A stretch of DNA of 64,000 nt from Pseudonocardiaceae bacterium (GTDB taxonomy: Bacteria; Actinomycetota; Actinomycetes; Mycobacteriales; Pseudonocardiaceae). Both the position numbers and the translations under genes were made by a program. Positions 45,995-54,266 of the stretch are shown here, in pieces. The stretch spans positions 1-64,000 of the forward strand of contig WHSZ01000011.1 in NCBI GenBank assembly GCA_009379845.1, read 5' to 3'. Positions within the stretch are counted from its first letter, which is position 1, and the number at the start of each line of letters is the position of its first letter. The notes under the pieces are model-generated. The model was not told the origin of the DNA and searched no databases. It saw only the letters and a list, made by a program, of their open reading frames with translations.

Positions 45995-46786
45995 ATGGTT
46001 GACGCCAAGGTGCTTCTTTCCCGGCAGAAAGCAGTAGCGACGATCACGATGAACCGCCCGGATTCGGGAAACGCTCTGGACGAGCAGCTGAAAACCGAGC
46101 TGGCGGACGCCGTCATCCAAGTCGCCGAGGACACCTCGGTGCGGGCGGTGTTGCTCACCGGAGCCGGAAAGTCATTCTGCGTTGGTCAGGATCTCGCCGA
46201 GCACGCGGAAGCGTTGCGCAACAACGCCACCACCGCGTTCGACACCATCCAGGAGCACTACAACCCGATCGTCACCGGCCTGGCCACCATGCCCAAACCC
46301 GTGGTGGCCGCGATCAACGGGGCGTGCGTAGGCGCCGGCCTTGGCTTCGCGCTGGCCTGCGACATCCGGGTCGCGGCCGTGGGCGCGCGGTTCGGCACCG
46401 CGTTCACCTCCATCGGGCTCACCTGCGATTCCGGCCTGTCCGCGAGCCTGGCTCGAGCGGTCGGCGCGACCAGGGCAAGCGAGCTGATACTGCTCGGTGA
46501 ACCGTTCACCGCGGAGCAGGCCGCGGAGTGGGGCATGGTCGGGCGGGTCGCGCCTGCCGACGAACTCGCCGGGACCGCGGCGGAGCTGGCTGGACGGCTG
46601 TCCGAGGGCCCGACCGAGGCCTACGCGCAGGCGAAGCGGGCGCTGCTGGCCGCCTGGCAACCACCCCTGTCCGATGTGCTGCGCGCGGAAAGCATCACGC
46701 AGGCCAAGCTGGGGCGCACCAGGGACCACCGCGGCGCGGTTGAAGCTTTCCTCGCCAAGGAGAAGCCCACGTTCACCGGGCGATGA
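45995..46786 (+). CDS. paaG: 2-(1,2-epoxy-1,2-dihydrophenyl)acetyl-CoA isomerase PaaG
   Basis: A 263-residue crotonase-fold isomerase that turns the epoxide into oxepin-CoA. AVLLTGAGKSFCVGQDLAEHAEAL and INGACVGAGLGFALACDIRVAAVGARFGTAFTSIGLTCDSGLS match PaaG, including the Asp in LTCDSG in place of a hydratase Glu. First gene of the forward paa arm. Confidence 0.93.
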   Translation: MVDAKVLLSRQKAVATITMNRPDSGNALDEQLKTELADAVIQVAEDTSVRAVLLTGAGKSFCVGQDLAEHAEALRNNATTAFDTIQEHYNPIVTGLATMPKPVVAAINGACVGAGLGFALACDIRVAAVGARFGTAFTSIGLTCDSGLSASLARAVGATRASELILLGEPFTAEQAAEWGMVGRVAPADELAGTAAELAGRLSEGPTEAYAQAKRALLAAWQPPLSDVLRAESITQAKLGRTRDHRGAVEAFLAKEKPTFTGR

Positions 46787-46798
46787 GCTCGGCGTGCC

Positions 46799-46828
46799 TT
46801 GACACCGGCGCGGCAGCCTGCCTTTACT
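46799..46828 (+). promoter_or_regulatory. Likely promoter of paaI-paaK-paaR
   Basis: TTGACA at 46799-46804, 18-nt spacer, TTTACT at 46823-46828. A PaaR-type operator lies just downstream, so repression by roadblock is plausible. Confidence 0.5.
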
Positions 46829-46840
46829 TGGCAACACATT

Positions 46841-46862
46841 AATAACCGTCCATTCGGTCAGT
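46841..46862. promoter_or_regulatory. PaaR-type operator 2 upstream of paaI
   Basis: AATAACCG, central CA, CGGTCAGT: 14 of 16 fixed positions of the PaaR consensus match. It lies between the promoter-like sequence and the paaI start. Confidence 0.78.
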
Positions 46863-46882
46863 TAGCAAGGCGGTGAGGCGCG

Positions 46883-47311
46883 GTGTCCCAGCCGAGGGCC
46901 GACGAGCGCAACGCGGCGCACGCGATGTTCGAAGCCGACGTCGCCTCGCGGTCACTAGGGATCGAGTTGCTCGAGGCCGGCCACGGCCGGGCGGTGGCGC
47001 GACTGCGGGTTTCCGAAGCAATGGTGAACGGCCACGACATCGCCCACGGCGGCTACGTTTTCCTGCTCGCCGACACCGCGTTCGCCTGCGCCTGCAACAG
47101 CCACGGCCCGGTCACCGTGGCCTCCGGCGCGGAGATCTCGTTCGTGACCTCCGCGATGCTCGGGGATCTGCTGATCGCCACCGCCGAGGAGCGAACGCAC
47201 TACGGGCGCAACGGAATCTACGACGTCACCGTGTACCGGGAGGGCGTCGCGGGCAGGGAAATCGTCGCCGAATTTCGTGGCCGGAGCAGAACGATCGACC
47301 GAGAGAGGTAA
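46883..47311 (+). CDS. paaI: Hydroxyphenylacetyl-CoA thioesterase PaaI
   Basis: A 142-residue hotdog-fold thioesterase that frees CoA from dead-end intermediates of the pathway. MVNGHDIAHGGYVFLLADTAFACACNSHGP carries the catalytic region (HGGY...ADTAFA). GTG start. 6 bp before paaK. Confidence 0.93.
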   Translation: MSQPRADERNAAHAMFEADVASRSLGIELLEAGHGRAVARLRVSEAMVNGHDIAHGGYVFLLADTAFACACNSHGPVTVASGAEISFVTSAMLGDLLIATAEERTHYGRNGIYDVTVYREGVAGREIVAEFRGRSRTIDRER

Positions 47312-47317
47312 CGCGCC

Positions 47318-48727
47318 GTGACCACAACGCATAACGCAGTGCCGCCCGCGCATGGCGAAGGGCCGTCCACGCATGGCGAAGGGCCGTCCGCGCATGGCGA
47401 AGGGCCGTCCACGAAACGCGTGGGATCCGCTCCCGCGACCGGCGATCTGGATCTGGCGGAGCGGTTCGGCGCCGACGAGCTGCAGGCCAAGCAGCTGGAG
47501 CGTCTGCAGTGGACACTCCGGCACGCTTACGCGAACGTTCCCTTCTACACCAAGAAGTTCGACGAAGCGGGTGTGCATCCGGACGACTGCACCTCGCTTG
47601 GGGATCTCGCGAAGTTCCCGTACACCACCAAGTATGACCTGCGGGACAACTACCCGTTTGGGATGTTCGCCGTCGAGCAGCAGCAGGTTCGCCGGATCCA
47701 CGCGTCCAGCGGTACCACCGGCAAACCTACCGTGGTCGGCTACACCCAGGACGATCTCGACGTCTGGTCCGCGGTGATGGCCCGCTCCATCCGTGCGGCT
47801 GGTGGGCGGCCAGGGCACAAGGTGCACGTCTCGTACGGCTATGGCCTTTTCACCGGTGGACTGGGCGCGCACTACGGCGCGGAAACGCTCGGCTGCACGG
47901 TAATTCCCGCGTCCGGCGGGATGACCGCACGCCAGGTTCAGCTGATCAACGACTTCCGCCCCGAAGTGATCATGGTGACGCCGTCGTACATGTTGACCCT
48001 GCTCGACGAGTTCGAGCGCCAGGGCATCGATCCGCGCACCAGCTCGCTGCGGGTTGGCATCTTCGGTGCGGAGCCGTGGACCGAGCAACTACGCACCGAG
48101 CTCGAAGAACGCGCCGACCTTCACGCGGTGGACATATACGGGCTCTCCGAGGTGATGGGACCTGGCGTCGCGCAGGAATGCGTTGAGACGAAGGACGGCC
48201 TGCACGTCTGGGAAGACCACTTCTACCCGGAGATCATCGATCCGATCGACGAGAACGTGCTCGCCGAAGGCGAGGTCGGCGAGCTGCTGTTCACCTCGCT
48301 CACCAAGCAGGCGCTGCCGATCATCCGCTACCGCACCCGCGACCTGAGCCGGCTGCTACCCGGCACCGCCCGCCCGGCCTTCCGCCGGATGGAGAAGATC
48401 ACCGGGCGGTCCGATGACATGATCATCCTGCGTGGCGTCAACGTTTTCCCGACCCAGATAGAGGAAATCGTGTTGCGCACCGATGGGCTCGCGCCGCACT
48501 TCCGGCTCGTGCTGTCCCAAAAGAACCGTGTTGATCAGATGACCGTACGGGTTGAGGCCCAGGACGACACCCCGGCCGCTCGGCGGCCCGTGGCGGCCGC
48601 CGAGCTGATCGCGCGGATCAAGGACGGCGTCGGGGTAACCGTTCAGGTCGACGTGGTCGATCCGGACACCTTGGAACGCTCCGTCGGCAAGCTGCGTCGC
48701 GTGCTCGACCAGCGAAAGGATGGCTGA
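47318..48727 (+). CDS. paaK: Phenylacetate-CoA ligase PaaK
   Basis: A 469-residue AMP-forming ligase activating phenylacetate. ATP motif IHASSGTTGKPTVVGYT, IYGLSEVMGPGVAQEC and TGRSDDMIILRGVNVFPTQIEEIVL are standard. The N-terminus before DLDLAERFGADELQ is unusual: three copies of HGEGPS(T/A) encoded by a 21-bp tandem repeat. GTG start. Its end overlaps the following tetR start. Confidence 0.95.
   Translation: MTTTHNAVPPAHGEGPSTHGEGPSAHGEGPSTKRVGSAPATGDLDLAERFGADELQAKQLERLQWTLRHAYANVPFYTKKFDEAGVHPDDCTSLGDLAKFPYTTKYDLRDNYPFGMFAVEQQQVRRIHASSGTTGKPTVVGYTQDDLDVWSAVMARSIRAAGGRPGHKVHVSYGYGLFTGGLGAHYGAETLGCTVIPASGGMTARQVQLINDFRPEVIMVTPSYMLTLLDEFERQGIDPRTSSLRVGIFGAEPWTEQLRTELEERADLHAVDIYGLSEVMGPGVAQECVETKDGLHVWEDHFYPEIIDPIDENVLAEGEVGELLFTSLTKQALPIIRYRTRDLSRLLPGTARPAFRRMEKITGRSDDMIILRGVNVFPTQIEEIVLRTDGLAPHFRLVLSQKNRVDQMTVRVEAQDDTPAARRPVAAAELIARIKDGVGVTVQVDVVDPDTLERSVGKLRRVLDQRKDG
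47350..47412 (+). repeat. Three 21-bp tandem repeats in the paaK 5' coding region
   Basis: Units GCATGGCGAAGGGCCGTCC(A/G)C at 47350, 47371 and 47392 are identical apart from one base. They encode HGEGPST-type heptads in frame. Confidence 0.9.
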
Positions 48728-49376
48728 TCAACCTGGCACGGCGGGCATTGGGACGATGCCGCCCATGAGCACAGCACCGACGGGCCGCGCGCCCCGGCGA
48801 GGCCGGCCGGGCTACGACCTGGAGTCGTTGCTCCAGGTCGCGGTGAAACTGTTCAACGAGCGGGGTTACGACGGCACAAGTATGGAGGACCTCGCCCGCA
48901 AGCTGGGGATCACCAAGTCCGCCATCTACCACCATGTGCCGAGCAAGGAGGAGTTGCTCAGGCTGGCCGTCGATCGCGCGCTGGACGGCCTGTTCGCGGT
49001 GGTCGCCGAGGTCGAGACGGTGGACGGACGGGCCGTCGACCAGCTCGAACACCTGGTGCGCGGTAGCGTCGCCGTGTTGACCGAGCAGTTGCCGTTCGTC
49101 ACGCTGTTGCTGCGGGTACGGGGCAATACCAAGGTGGAGCGCGCCGCGCTGAGTCGCCGCCGGGAGTTCGACCAGCTCGTCACCAAGCTGGTGCGCAGGG
49201 CAGCCGAGGAAGGGGACATCCGACCGGACATCGACCCGGCCACCACCAGCCGCCTGCTGTTCGGCATGGTCAACTCGCTCATCGAGTGGTACCGGCCGCG
49301 GCGTGATTCGGACAGCGTGGAGCTGGCCGACGCGGTGTGCGCCATCGCGTTCGACGGCCTCCGCCGCCACCCGTGA
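48720..49376 (+). CDS. paaR: TetR-family regulator PaaR
   Basis: A 218-residue regulator (203 if the ATG at 48765 is used). The HTH lies in NERGYDGTSMEDLARKLGITKSAIYHHVPSKEELLRLAVD. It follows paaK with an 8-bp overlap, and two sites that fit the PaaR operator consensus lie upstream of the two paa arms, so it is the likely phenylacetyl-CoA-responsive repressor. The assignment to PaaR is by context and site match. Confidence 0.8.
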   Translation: MADQPGTAGIGTMPPMSTAPTGRAPRRGRPGYDLESLLQVAVKLFNERGYDGTSMEDLARKLGITKSAIYHHVPSKEELLRLAVDRALDGLFAVVAEVETVDGRAVDQLEHLVRGSVAVLTEQLPFVTLLLRVRGNTKVERAALSRRREFDQLVTKLVRRAAEEGDIRPDIDPATTSRLLFGMVNSLIEWYRPRRDSDSVELADAVCAIAFDGLRRHP

Positions 49377-49423
49377 GACGCGGTTTCACCTGAGATCAGA
49401 TTTCAGAAAGCTACACTGCACAC

Positions 49424-50020
49424 ATGCCGGATCCGGACCGGGTGCAGCGTTCCCTGCGCGAGCGCAAGCAACAGCGAGTACGCGACGCGATCGTCGAGGC
49501 GGCCCATGCGCTGTTCGGGGAGCGGGGCTTCGATCACGTGACGGTGACCGATATCGCGGATCGCGCGGAGGTCGGCCGCAGCACGTTCTTCCGGTACTTC
49601 GGGGACAAGCAAGAGGTGGCGTTCGCCGGCAGCGGCGTGCTCGAAGAGGTCATGGCCACCGCCGATGAGATCCCCGTCGAGGCCCCGATCGGGGATTCAC
49701 TGCCGAAGGCCCTGAACTACGTGCGGGCGGCCGTCGTGTCCTTTGTGGAAGCACTGACCGAGCAGCCAGCCGGGTACGCGCTTCACGAGGAGCTCGTGGC
49801 GCGGCACCCGGAGCTGCATGCCCGCAGGCTGATGAAGCAACGCTCCTACGCCGGGGCACTGACGGAACTGCTGATGCGGCAAGGCGCCGGGCGCGAAACC
49901 GCGACCCTCGCCGCGGAGCTCGGGCTGGCCTGCTATTACGCCGGGCAGTCGGCGGGCGGCAACGATCCGGCACGCCTCGTCGCGGCCGTGGACGCCGCAT
50001 TCGCCCGCATCTGCCCATAA
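49424..50020 (+). CDS. TetR-family transcriptional regulator
   Basis: A 198-residue protein with HTH ERGFDHVTVTDIADRAEVGRSTFFRYFGDKQEVAFAG at residues ~27-63 and a TetR_C-like helical domain. It is not clearly paired with a target: downstream is a convergent ROK gene, so its regulon is elsewhere or includes itself. Confidence 0.9.
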   Translation: MPDPDRVQRSLRERKQQRVRDAIVEAAHALFGERGFDHVTVTDIADRAEVGRSTFFRYFGDKQEVAFAGSGVLEEVMATADEIPVEAPIGDSLPKALNYVRAAVVSFVEALTEQPAGYALHEELVARHPELHARRLMKQRSYAGALTELLMRQGAGRETATLAAELGLACYYAGQSAGGNDPARLVAAVDAAFARICP

Positions 50021-50127
50021 CGAGAACCACAATGACAATCACGACGCCGGGTAATTATTTCGACATCTGGAATGTACATATTCGTCGTTGCCACCTGACG
50101 GATCGGGCGGATCCTCGAATGAGTAGC

Positions 50128-50155
50128 CGAGGAGATTTCGGGCGGAATCTCCTCG
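50128..50155. terminator. Bidirectional terminator between tetR and ROK genes
   Basis: Perfect arms CGAGGAGATT / AATCTCCTCG with an 8-nt loop between two convergent genes. Confidence 0.7.
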
Positions 50156-50201
50156 CCTGGCGGCAGGTGAATCCGGCGTCCCCGCCGACCGGGGCACGCC
50201 G

Positions 50202-51419
50202 TTAGTGCACGGGCGACGTGCCCCCGCGGTTGGCCTTGGCCAGGACCGAGAGCGGGTACTGGTAGAGCTGCGCGAGCAAACCGGTGCAGGCGGCGATCGC
50301 CTGGACATCTGGGCCGAATCGGGTGATCTCCACGAGATCCGTGCCCGGCAATGTGCTCGTCGCGGCGAAACTGTCCAGCAGCTCGTCAAGGTAGTCGGGG
50401 GCGTCCGTGATGGCCTGCCCGCCGAGCACCACCAGATCGGGATTGATGATGTCGCGCAGGATGCCGACGGCCCGACCGAGCATCCGCGCGCGATCCACCA
50501 GCAGGCGCACCGCGCCGGGCTCGCCCGCTTCCGCCGCGGCGCGCAACAGCCGGATGTCGGGTTTGGAGATCACACCGTCCCTTGCGGCTTCCCGGACAAC
50601 ACCTTGCTCGGCAACGGTGGCTTCCAGGCACCCCGTCTTGCCGCACGGGCAGCGCACCTCGCTACCCACCGCGAGATGCGCGATCGTGCCGGCGTGGCCG
50701 GGCCCGCGATGCAGTTGCCCGCGCACCGCGAGCGCGATGCCGACAACCTGCCGCGCGTAGAAGTACAGCATGCTCTCCGGCTCGCCGCCCGGCCCGAACA
50801 GCAGTTCCGCGCTGGCCATCGCGGGCACGTGACCGTCCAAATGCACCGGTAAACCGGTAGCACGTTCCAGCAATACCCGGCCGGGCACGGTGTGCCAGCC
50901 GAGCCGGTCGTGTTCGAGCACTCCCCGTGCGGTATCCACCTGTCCACCGGTAGCCGCACCGATGCCGATGATGTTCCGGCGTGGCCAGCGACGCAGGAAA
51001 GCCCGCACCCGCCCGGCGATATGCGCGAGCGCGTCTTCCGGGCTGCCGCCTGGCGTCGCGATCCGCTCGGACCCGAGAAGCCCGCCACGCAGATTGGTGA
51101 GGCCGTACGTCGTGGTCGTCACACCGATGTGCACACCGCAGGCCGCGATCACATCGTTGTTGATGTCCACCGGCACCCTTGGCCTTCCCACGGCCCCGTT
51201 CGGCACCTGATCCGGAACCTCGTGGAGTAGCCGCAATTCGATCAACGCGCCGACCTGCCTGCTCACCGTCGGCATGCTCAGCGAGGTGAGCCGAGCGATG
51301 GCCGCCCTGGAAAGCGGCCCGGAGCGGCGAATCGTGGAAAGGATCGCGGCGGCATTTGATTCGCGGATGCTGTCCGCACGGGAGCCGCCTTGGTCGGGCT
51401 CTGGCAAGATTGTCGTCAC
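50202..51419 (-). CDS. ROK-family transcriptional regulator
   Basis: A 405-residue protein with an N-terminal winged HTH (RESNAAAILSTIRRSGPLSRAAIARLTSLSMPTVSRQVGALIE) and a ROK sugar-kinase-like domain. The zinc motif CPCGKTGCLEA is present, and the kinase catalytic region reads LDGHVPAMA where kinases have DND, so phosphorylation is doubtful. It probably senses a sugar. Start uncertain: GTG at 51419 chosen, while the frame extends to 51512. Confidence 0.85.
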   Translation of the reverse strand: MTTILPEPDQGGSRADSIRESNAAAILSTIRRSGPLSRAAIARLTSLSMPTVSRQVGALIELRLLHEVPDQVPNGAVGRPRVPVDINNDVIAACGVHIGVTTTTYGLTNLRGGLLGSERIATPGGSPEDALAHIAGRVRAFLRRWPRRNIIGIGAATGGQVDTARGVLEHDRLGWHTVPGRVLLERATGLPVHLDGHVPAMASAELLFGPGGEPESMLYFYARQVVGIALAVRGQLHRGPGHAGTIAHLAVGSEVRCPCGKTGCLEATVAEQGVVREAARDGVISKPDIRLLRAAAEAGEPGAVRLLVDRARMLGRAVGILRDIINPDLVVLGGQAITDAPDYLDELLDSFAATSTLPGTDLVEITRFGPDVQAIAACTGLLAQLYQYPLSVLAKANRGGTSPVH

Positions 51420-51832
51420 AGCTAACCCGTGCCTTTTCGCCAGCGCGTTCTCAGTCGGACAGGTATCGGCTTTCGTTCGGACAGAACAATTCGCACGAAG
51501 ATGCCTCGACAAATTCGATTAGCAGATGCCCTCGCCGAGGACGACACCTTGGTGGCGGGAGCGCGCGCGGGAAGAACTTGGCGGCGTGCATCAAGACCGA
51601 GTCGGTCACCCCAGCGAGGCGGCGCATGCACGTAGCGTCCGGCGGTCCTGGATCCGTGTCAAATCGGACGGCCATAGCCCGGCAAGATCAAGTCGTAGTT
51701 ATTTTCAGTATTTTATGGAATCTTGCCGGTCTCGCCCCACCCCGCTTAGCCTCGAAGTACTGCGTTTCGAAATTCGCGAGTACGTATCTTTGTAGTCGCT
51801 CCGGGCATTCGACTTTTCGGGAAGGACGCGTG
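51420..51832. other. Long intergenic region before the first leader/TauE cassette
   Basis: No convincing gene. It holds the promoter of the divergent ROK gene, an AT-rich segment bounded by a 10-bp inverted repeat (51679-51729), and presumably the promoter of the leader/permease transcript. Short open frames here lack ribosome-binding sites or family matches. Confidence 0.5.
51679..51729. promoter_or_regulatory. Inverted repeat enclosing an AT-rich segment
   Basis: Perfect arms CCGGCAAGAT / ATCTTGCCGG with a 31-nt loop that is strikingly AT-rich (AGTTATTTTCAGTATTTTAT). It may be a regulator site around the promoter of the sulfur-linked leader/permease unit, or a horizontally acquired scar. 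Confidence 0.4.
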
Positions 51833-51919
51833 ATGGCGCACCTACCGGATGCCGGTGTCATCCTGGTGCAGCGCCTGCATGTCGATCTGTTGCGGGTCGC
51901 CTCCTCGACGTGCCGCTGA
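51833..51919 (+). CDS. Leader peptide 1 (sulfur/cysteine-type attenuator ORF)
   Basis: A 28-codon frame reading MAHLPDAGVILVQRL, then HVDLLRVASSTCR and TGA. The RLHVDLLRVAS segment followed by Cys near the end is the pattern of actinobacterial putative leader peptides upstream of sulfur assimilation genes, where ribosome behaviour at terminal Cys codons can sense cysteine. It precedes a TauE/SafE gene by 82 nt. GAAGG lies upstream; a GTG one codon earlier is also possible. A paralogue precedes the next TauE/SafE gene. Confidence 0.75.
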   Translation: MAHLPDAGVILVQRLHVDLLRVASSTCR

Positions 51920-52001
51920 TCGCCACCGATCGACGCAATTCCCCACCGCTTAGCCAATAACAGAACTCGTTCTGCCCACTGCCGCCCTACGTGAGGACGA
52001 C

Positions 52002-52901
52002 ATGCAGTTCTTCTTGATCTACGCGCTGGTCGGCGCCGCGGCCCAACTCGTCGACGGCACCCTCGGCATGGCCTACGGCGTCACCTCGACCACACTCCTG
52101 CTCGCCGCCGGAACCGCGCCGGCCATCGCATCGGCATCGGTGCATTTCGCCGAGGTGGGAACCACCCTGGTTTCCGGGCTCGCGCACTGGAAGTTCCGCA
52201 ACGTCGACTGGAAGGTCGTCTCCCGGATCGCCGGGCCGGGCGCGGTGGGCGCGATCATCGGCGCCTACCTGCTGAGCTCGCTGTCCACCGAGTTCGCCGA
52301 GCCGTGGATGGCCGGGTTGCTGCTCGTGTTGGGGCTCTACGTGGCCATCCGATTCAGCTTCCTGAACGTCGCTTCGAAGCTCACCAGACCGCGCCCCGGG
52401 ATGCGGTTCCTCGGACCGCTGGGGCTCATCGCCGGCTTCGTGGACGCCACCGGCGGTGGCGGCTGGGGCCCGGTAGCGACCACCAGCCTACTCTCCAGCG
52501 GCCGGTTGGAACCCCGCAAGGTCATCGGCTCGGTGGACGCCGCCGAGTTCGTGGTGGCCTTCGCGGCAAGCATCGGGTTCCTGTTCGCGCTCGGCAACGA
52601 GGAACTCAACTGGACGACCGTGGCCGGGCTTCTTGTCGGTGGCGCCATCATGGCCCCGATCTCGGCCTGGCTGGTCCGCATCATGCCGGCCCGGATTCTC
52701 GGTGCGGCGGCCGGCGGCCTGATCGTGACTTCCAACGCCGGAACCTTGATGTCCGCCCTTGAGCTCGATACCGCCACCACGATCGGCGTTTTCCTGGTGA
52801 TCGTCGCCGGGTGGGTGACGGCACTCACGGTCGCGATCCGCTCGGTCCGCGCGGAGCGCGCCGCCAACACCGCGAAGGCCGAGAAAGCCGAAGTGCGGTA
52901 A
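52002..52901 (+). CDS. TauE/SafE-family permease, copy 1 of a duplicated pair
   Basis: A 299-residue membrane protein with about eight helices and the family repeats LVGAAAQLVDGTLGMAYGVTSTTLLLAAG and GFVDATGGGGWGPVATTSLLSSG. The C-terminal tail is cytosolic and Lys/Glu-rich. It likely exports sulfite or a related sulfur anion. The start follows GAGGACGAC. Its upstream leader peptide suggests control by cysteine. It is closely related over its length to copy 2. Confidence 0.9.
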   Translation: MQFFLIYALVGAAAQLVDGTLGMAYGVTSTTLLLAAGTAPAIASASVHFAEVGTTLVSGLAHWKFRNVDWKVVSRIAGPGAVGAIIGAYLLSSLSTEFAEPWMAGLLLVLGLYVAIRFSFLNVASKLTRPRPGMRFLGPLGLIAGFVDATGGGGWGPVATTSLLSSGRLEPRKVIGSVDAAEFVVAFAASIGFLFALGNEELNWTTVAGLLVGGAIMAPISAWLVRIMPARILGAAAGGLIVTSNAGTLMSALELDTATTIGVFLVIVAGWVTALTVAIRSVRAERAANTAKAEKAEVR

Positions 52902-53006
52902 CGCGAATGGGACGAAACGCATCCGGAAGACCGGTTACCTCACAGCTGGCGCTCAACATGCGAAACGGCGTAGCCCAGCCGAGGGGCGTCTGCCAGTATC
53001 GAGCAC

Positions 53007-53093
53007 ATGACGCACCTGCCGAATCCCGGCGTTGCCCTGGTGCAGCGCCTACACGTCGACCTTCTGCGGGTCGCGTCCTCGGCGTGCCGCTGA
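53007..53093 (+). CDS. Leader peptide 2 (paralogue of leader peptide 1)
   Basis: A 28-codon frame reading MTHLPNPGVALVQRL, then HVDLLRVASSACR and TGA. It is the same length as leader 1 and identical at 22 of 28 residues, including the single penultimate Cys. It lies 100 nt upstream of TauE/SafE copy 2, so leader and permease were duplicated together. Confidence 0.75.
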   Translation: MTHLPNPGVALVQRLHVDLLRVASSACR

Positions 53094-53193
53094 CCTTCGC
53101 TATTCTCCCGCGGTTCTTCAAACAGTTCTGCTCATTGCCGCCCACCGAGTGTGAGCCGCAACCACGCGACCCAACACCCTTTGTTAGGACGAC

Positions 53194-54105
53194 ATGCAGA
53201 TCCTTGTGCTTTACACCCTGATCGGGGCCGCCGCGCAACTCGTTGGCGGCTCGCTCGGAATGGGGTACGGCATTACCTCGACCACGCTGCTGCTGGCCGC
53301 CGGAACGGCGCCGGCGGTGGCGTCCGCATCGGTGCATTTCGCCCAGGTCGGCACTTCCCTGGTGTCCGGGCTCGCGCACTGGAAGTTCCGCAACATCGAC
53401 TGGAAGGTCGTCACCCGGATCGCCGGGCCGGGCGCGGTGGGCGCGGTCATCGGGGCTTTCCTGCTCAGCTCGCTGTCCACCGAGGCCGCCGCGCCCTGGA
53501 TGGCCACACTGCTTGTCGCGCTCGGCTGCTACGTGATCATCCGGTTCAGCTTCCGGAACGTGACCGAAAAGCTCACCAAGCCCCGCCCCGGCATGCGGTT
53601 CCTCGGGCCGGTCGGGTTGATCGCGGGTTTCGTGGACTCCACCGGCGGGGGCGGCTGGGGGCCGGTGGCGACCACCAGCCTGCTGGCCAGCGGCCGCCTG
53701 GAGCCACGCAAGGTCATCGGCTCGGTGGCCACCGCGGAGTTCGTCGTGACGCTCGCCGCCAGCCTCGGGTTCCTGGTGGCCCTCGGCAGCAGCGGGCTCT
53801 CCCTGCCGACCATCGTCGGCCTGCTCGTGGGCGGTGCGATCGTCGCGCCGTTCGCGGCGTGGCTGGTGCGGATCCTGCCGCCCCGCATCCTCGGCACGGC
53901 GGCCGGTGGCCTGATCGTGTTCACCAACGCCGGCACGCTGATGTCCGTGTTGGGTCTGGACACCCCCAGCACGCTCGGCGGCTACCTGGCGATCGTGGTC
54001 GGCTGGGCCGCGGCACTCATCGTCGCGATCCGCTCGGTACTCGCGGAGCGCGCGGCGAAGGCGGCGGCCCAGAAAGCGGAGACCGAGCCGGCCGAGGCGC
54101 GCTGA
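53194..54105 (+). CDS. TauE/SafE-family permease, copy 2 of a duplicated pair
   Basis: A 303-residue paralogue of copy 1, with LIGAAAQLVGGSLGMGYGITSTTLLLAAG and GFVDSTGGGGWGPVATTSLLASG. Differences cluster in loops and the C-terminal tail (AAQKAETEPAEAR). The retained duplicate and separate leader imply differing conditions or substrates. The start codon follows TTAGGACGAC. Confidence 0.9.
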   Translation: MQILVLYTLIGAAAQLVGGSLGMGYGITSTTLLLAAGTAPAVASASVHFAQVGTSLVSGLAHWKFRNIDWKVVTRIAGPGAVGAVIGAFLLSSLSTEAAAPWMATLLVALGCYVIIRFSFRNVTEKLTKPRPGMRFLGPVGLIAGFVDSTGGGGWGPVATTSLLASGRLEPRKVIGSVATAEFVVTLAASLGFLVALGSSGLSLPTIVGLLVGGAIVAPFAAWLVRILPPRILGTAAGGLIVFTNAGTLMSVLGLDTPSTLGGYLAIVVGWAAALIVAIRSVLAERAAKAAAQKAETEPAEAR

Positions 54106-54107
54106 GT

Positions 54108-54142
54108 ACTCGAGCGCGATGGGAACTCGAAGCGCTATGGGA
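54108..54142 (+). repeat. Short direct repeat after the second TauE/SafE gene
   Basis: Two adjacent copies: ACTCGAGCGCGATGGGA and ACTCGAAGCGCTATGGGA. They differ by one substitution and one insertion. The first overlaps the region just after the permease stop. I looked in 54106-54266 for a SAM riboswitch before the methionine salvage genes and did not recognise one. Confidence 0.55.
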
Positions 54143-54266
54143 GCCCTGCCGCGGTGGTCGTGAACCGGTCTGGCGTCTGCTCGGGGACCTTCGGCGTCAA
54201 GCTTGCTCCCGCCGCGCGCCGTCCCGTAGAAAACGAATGTCATCTCGGCCGCGTCGGAGGGAACCG

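Noticed and set aside
47350..47412. CRISPR-like or VNTR non-coding repeat
   Set aside because: Three adjacent in-frame units within paaK, no spacers.
54106..54266. Possible SAM riboswitch upstream of the methionine salvage genes
   Set aside because: Some GC-rich stems are present but not the conserved core of SAM-I, SAM-II or SAM-IV types as far as I can see.
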